The position numbers and the translations under genes were made by a program. The notes beneath the pieces are model-generated. The model saw only the letters and a list, made by a program, of their open reading frames with translations. It did not search any database and was not told the origin of the DNA. A stretch of DNA of 16,043 nt, from the NCBI GenBank assembly GCA_010024485.1, contig RGGX01000013.1, forward strand, positions 1 through 16,043, in the 5' to 3' direction. Below, in pieces: positions 14,633-16,043 of this stretch; position 1 is the stretch's first letter; the number at the start of each line of letters is the position of its first letter. This stretch comes from Actinomycetota bacterium (lineage in GTDB: Bacteria > Actinomycetota > Acidimicrobiia > Acidimicrobiales > Ilumatobacteraceae).

Positions 14633-15649
14633 TTACGGAGAGGTGGTCAAAGCCGTCGCAGCGATGTCTCTGATGTCGACGCCGTACCCCTCGATGGGAG
14701 GCATGTCGAGGGGGTGGATGTCGTAGATCGCCTCGAGCCAGATCAGCGTTCCCGCATCTTTCGCCATGTTGGCCGCATGACCCTTTTCGTCGGTGAACAC
14801 CGACGAACGTCTCGGCCCGATCAGATTCGCCAGCTCCGGGATCAGGCCCTGCTCGAATCGGGAGCGGATTTCGTAGACCGCTGCGCCATGGAAGAAGGTG
14901 AAGACGTCGACACCGTTCGATGCCTCGCTGACGTTCTCAGCCAGTTGCTGGTACAGCGGGTAGGCGGCATCGATGAATGCTCGGTGGTCGGCGGCGGTCG
15001 CGTACTCACCCGGAAAGTCCACCCACGGCATCGCCAGGGCGAACCGTGTCTCAGGGTTCCGCTCCACTGCGTACGCAACGATCTCGAGGATTGCTTGGTC
15101 ACTGACTGCTTGGTCGTCTTGGCTGGCTGTCTCGCGAAACTCTGCCGAGCAGCAGATCAGAACGACGACGTCGACAGTGCCGTCGTCCAACTCCTCCTTG
15201 ATGAGGGCCCGGACGTCCGGGTCGTCCCACATCGCCTGCGGGGCACCATTCTCGCCGCCACGGAAGACCACCCGCTGTTGGTGCCCCTCGATCCCGGCGA
15301 GACGAGTGGCTTCATCCAAGTTCTCGGCGAACGGCCGACCGAAGCTGTGGCCGGCGTACAACACCGTCAGACCGTCTGTTCCGTCTTGGACTGCTGCGTC
15401 AGCCGGTGACGTCGTCGCAGGAGATGCCGCCCCGGTCGTCGGTGCTGCCGTCGCCGCCGCGGTCGTCGTCGCCCGCGCGGTTCCCGGTGCCGCAGACGCG
15501 GCTGATGTCGTCGGCAGGAATGACGTTGGCGGAAGCTGCTGAGCCGAATTTTGAGAGCACGCGGCGAGCGATATCGCAGCAATGGCTGCGGTGAGAGCCG
15601 CCCACTTCTTCACCACGCCCACGCTACGGCTGTTGTGAAGCTGCGACAT
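14633..15649 (-). CDS. Putative SGNH-like lipoprotein (GHSF family)
   Basis: This is a predicted exported lipoprotein: charged start, hydrophobic stretch WAALTAAIAAISLAAC with lipobox Cys31, then a low-complexity Ala/Thr/Ser/Pro linker to about residue 92. The globular part opens LTVLYAGHSFGRPFAENL (94-111), and GHSF resembles the nucleophile block of SGNH/GDSL hydrolases. VVVLICCSAEF (161-171), RFALAMPWVDFP (202-213) and FTDEKGHAANMAKDAG (285-300) follow. The Asp/His pair (Asp287, His291) fits the last SGNH block. A hydrolase acting on an outer-envelope ester or glycan is plausible but unproved. The ATG at 15649 gives 338 aa. A GTG at 15616 or 15613 would give a more compact signal peptide and avoid an older gene remnant upstream. 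The stop is TAA. Confidence 0.78.
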   Translation of the reverse strand: MSQLHNSRSVGVVKKWAALTAAIAAISLAACSQNSAQQLPPTSFLPTTSAASAAPGTARATTTAAATAAPTTGAASPATTSPADAAVQDGTDGLTVLYAGHSFGRPFAENLDEATRLAGIEGHQQRVVFRGGENGAPQAMWDDPDVRALIKEELDDGTVDVVVLICCSAEFRETASQDDQAVSDQAILEIVAYAVERNPETRFALAMPWVDFPGEYATAADHRAFIDAAYPLYQQLAENVSEASNGVDVFTFFHGAAVYEIRSRFEQGLIPELANLIGPRRSSVFTDEKGHAANMAKDAGTLIWLEAIYDIHPLDMPPIEGYGVDIRDIAATALTTSP

Positions 15650-15790
15650 GTCGGGATGGTGGCGTCGGCCCGGCAGACCTCAATGAGGTCGTCGATGTCG
15701 GTAGGGGAGAGGCGTCGCTGGGGAGGGTTTGAAAGCCGTCCTACCCGGTCCACACGAAGTGTTGCGGCGAGCACTCGCAACGAATTCGCA
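15614..15790 (-). pseudogene. Remnant resembling the helix-turn-helix tail of a site-specific recombinase
   Basis: On the minus strand the frame through 15655-15790 reads ANSLRVLAATLRVDRVGRL, then QRRLSPTDIDDLIEVCRADATI. The second part resembles the 'QRRLTPAEVDELVARYRAGATI...' helix found at the start of the DNA-binding tail of serine recombinases and related HTH proteins. After ATI a shift into the frame of the lipoprotein start continues with DMSQLHNSRSVGV, roughly where 'LAxQFxISRSTVGV' would be expected. No catalytic recombinase domain is visible. The call rests on motif resemblance only. Confidence 0.38.
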
Positions 15791-15840
15791 ACCCTGCTGT
15801 GATGACCTCCTGGCGGACTAACACCGACGGCCGTCGTATG

Positions 15841-15846
15841 GGAAGG
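15841..15846 (+). promoter_or_regulatory. Ribosome binding site of the truncated lipoprotein gene
   Basis: GGAAGG, 8 nt before the ATG at 15855. It selects this ATG over the one at 15851, whose frame stops after three codons. Confidence 0.55.
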
Positions 15847-15854
15847 TTGCATGC

Positions 15855-16043
15855 ATGTTTGACATCAACTCGCTCGTTCGTGGCAGAGCAGCGCGTCGTG
15901 CCCTCGCGCTCCTCGTCGTGGGAGTGCTCGGAGTGTCTTGCTCGAGCGCGTCGATCTCCGATGAGACGGATTCCGCAACTGATCAACCGGCTGATCAGGC
16001 GGGAGAGACCGACGGTGACGAGCCGACATCGCCGGAGGATCCC
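15855..16043 (+). CDS. Putative lipoprotein, 3'-truncated by window edge
   Basis: An open frame of 63 codons runs from ATG 15855 to the end of the window with no stop. The start is MFDINSLVRGRAARRALALL, a positively charged n-region followed by a hydrophobic LALLVVGVLGVS and Cys29, fitting a lipoprotein signal peptide. After the Cys the sequence is acidic and polar (DETDSATDQPADQAGETDGD), a normal flexible linker before a domain lying outside the window. Possible identities include a substrate-binding protein or another surface lipoprotein; nothing visible decides. It is divergent from the SGNH-like lipoprotein, with about 205 nt between them holding the recombinase-like remnant. Confidence 0.7.
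   Translation, partial: MFDINSLVRGRAARRALALLVVGVLGVSCSSASISDETDSATDQPADQAGETDGDEPTSPEDP

Overview
The window is a GC-rich chromosomal fragment, probably from a free-living actinobacterium. The gene order (alaS, ruvX, mltG, aro genes, pepP, efp, nusB), frequent GTG starts, TGA stops and stop/start overlaps fit Actinomycetota. The style of the hypothetical proteins suggests class Acidimicrobiia; that placement is inference, since no marker was searched.

Region 1 (1-11210, + strand) is one dense co-directional run: alaS (5' end cut by the window), ruvX, mltG, aroE, aroC, aroB, a GNAT acetyltransferase, aroQ, pepP, efp, nusB and a DUF2079 membrane protein. Neighbours overlap or lie within about 11 nt, so transcription and translation are probably coupled. 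It combines translation (AlaRS, EF-P), rRNA transcription antitermination (NusB), 16S rRNA maturation (RuvX/YqgF), glycan-strand termination (MltG) and four shikimate-pathway enzymes. Shikimate kinase (aroK) is absent from the place where many actinobacteria keep it.

Region 2 (11013-14130) holds small gene sets of mixed orientation: two minus-strand hypotheticals, a divergent IMPase-like phosphatase plus Nei-type DNA glycosylase pair, then a minus-strand VOC protein with a small two-helix membrane protein. The DUF2079 frame and the 89-aa hypothetical overlap tail to tail by 198 nt, which looks like a rearranged junction.

Region 3 (14191-16043) starts with tRNA-Val(UAC). Beyond it the sequence is sparser and visibly less GC-rich. 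I see a frameshifted remnant of a type I periplasmic-binding protein, a lipoprotein with an SGNH-like domain (GHSF ... DEKGH), a remnant resembling the helix-turn-helix tail of a site-specific recombinase, and the start of a second lipoprotein running off the window. This looks like the edge of an accessory region inserted at a tRNA gene, though no attachment repeat is visible here.

I see no CRISPR array, intact transposase, defence system or biosynthetic cluster. The best candidates for something undescribed are the GHSF lipoprotein, the two decayed genes beside the tRNA and the convergent gene junction.
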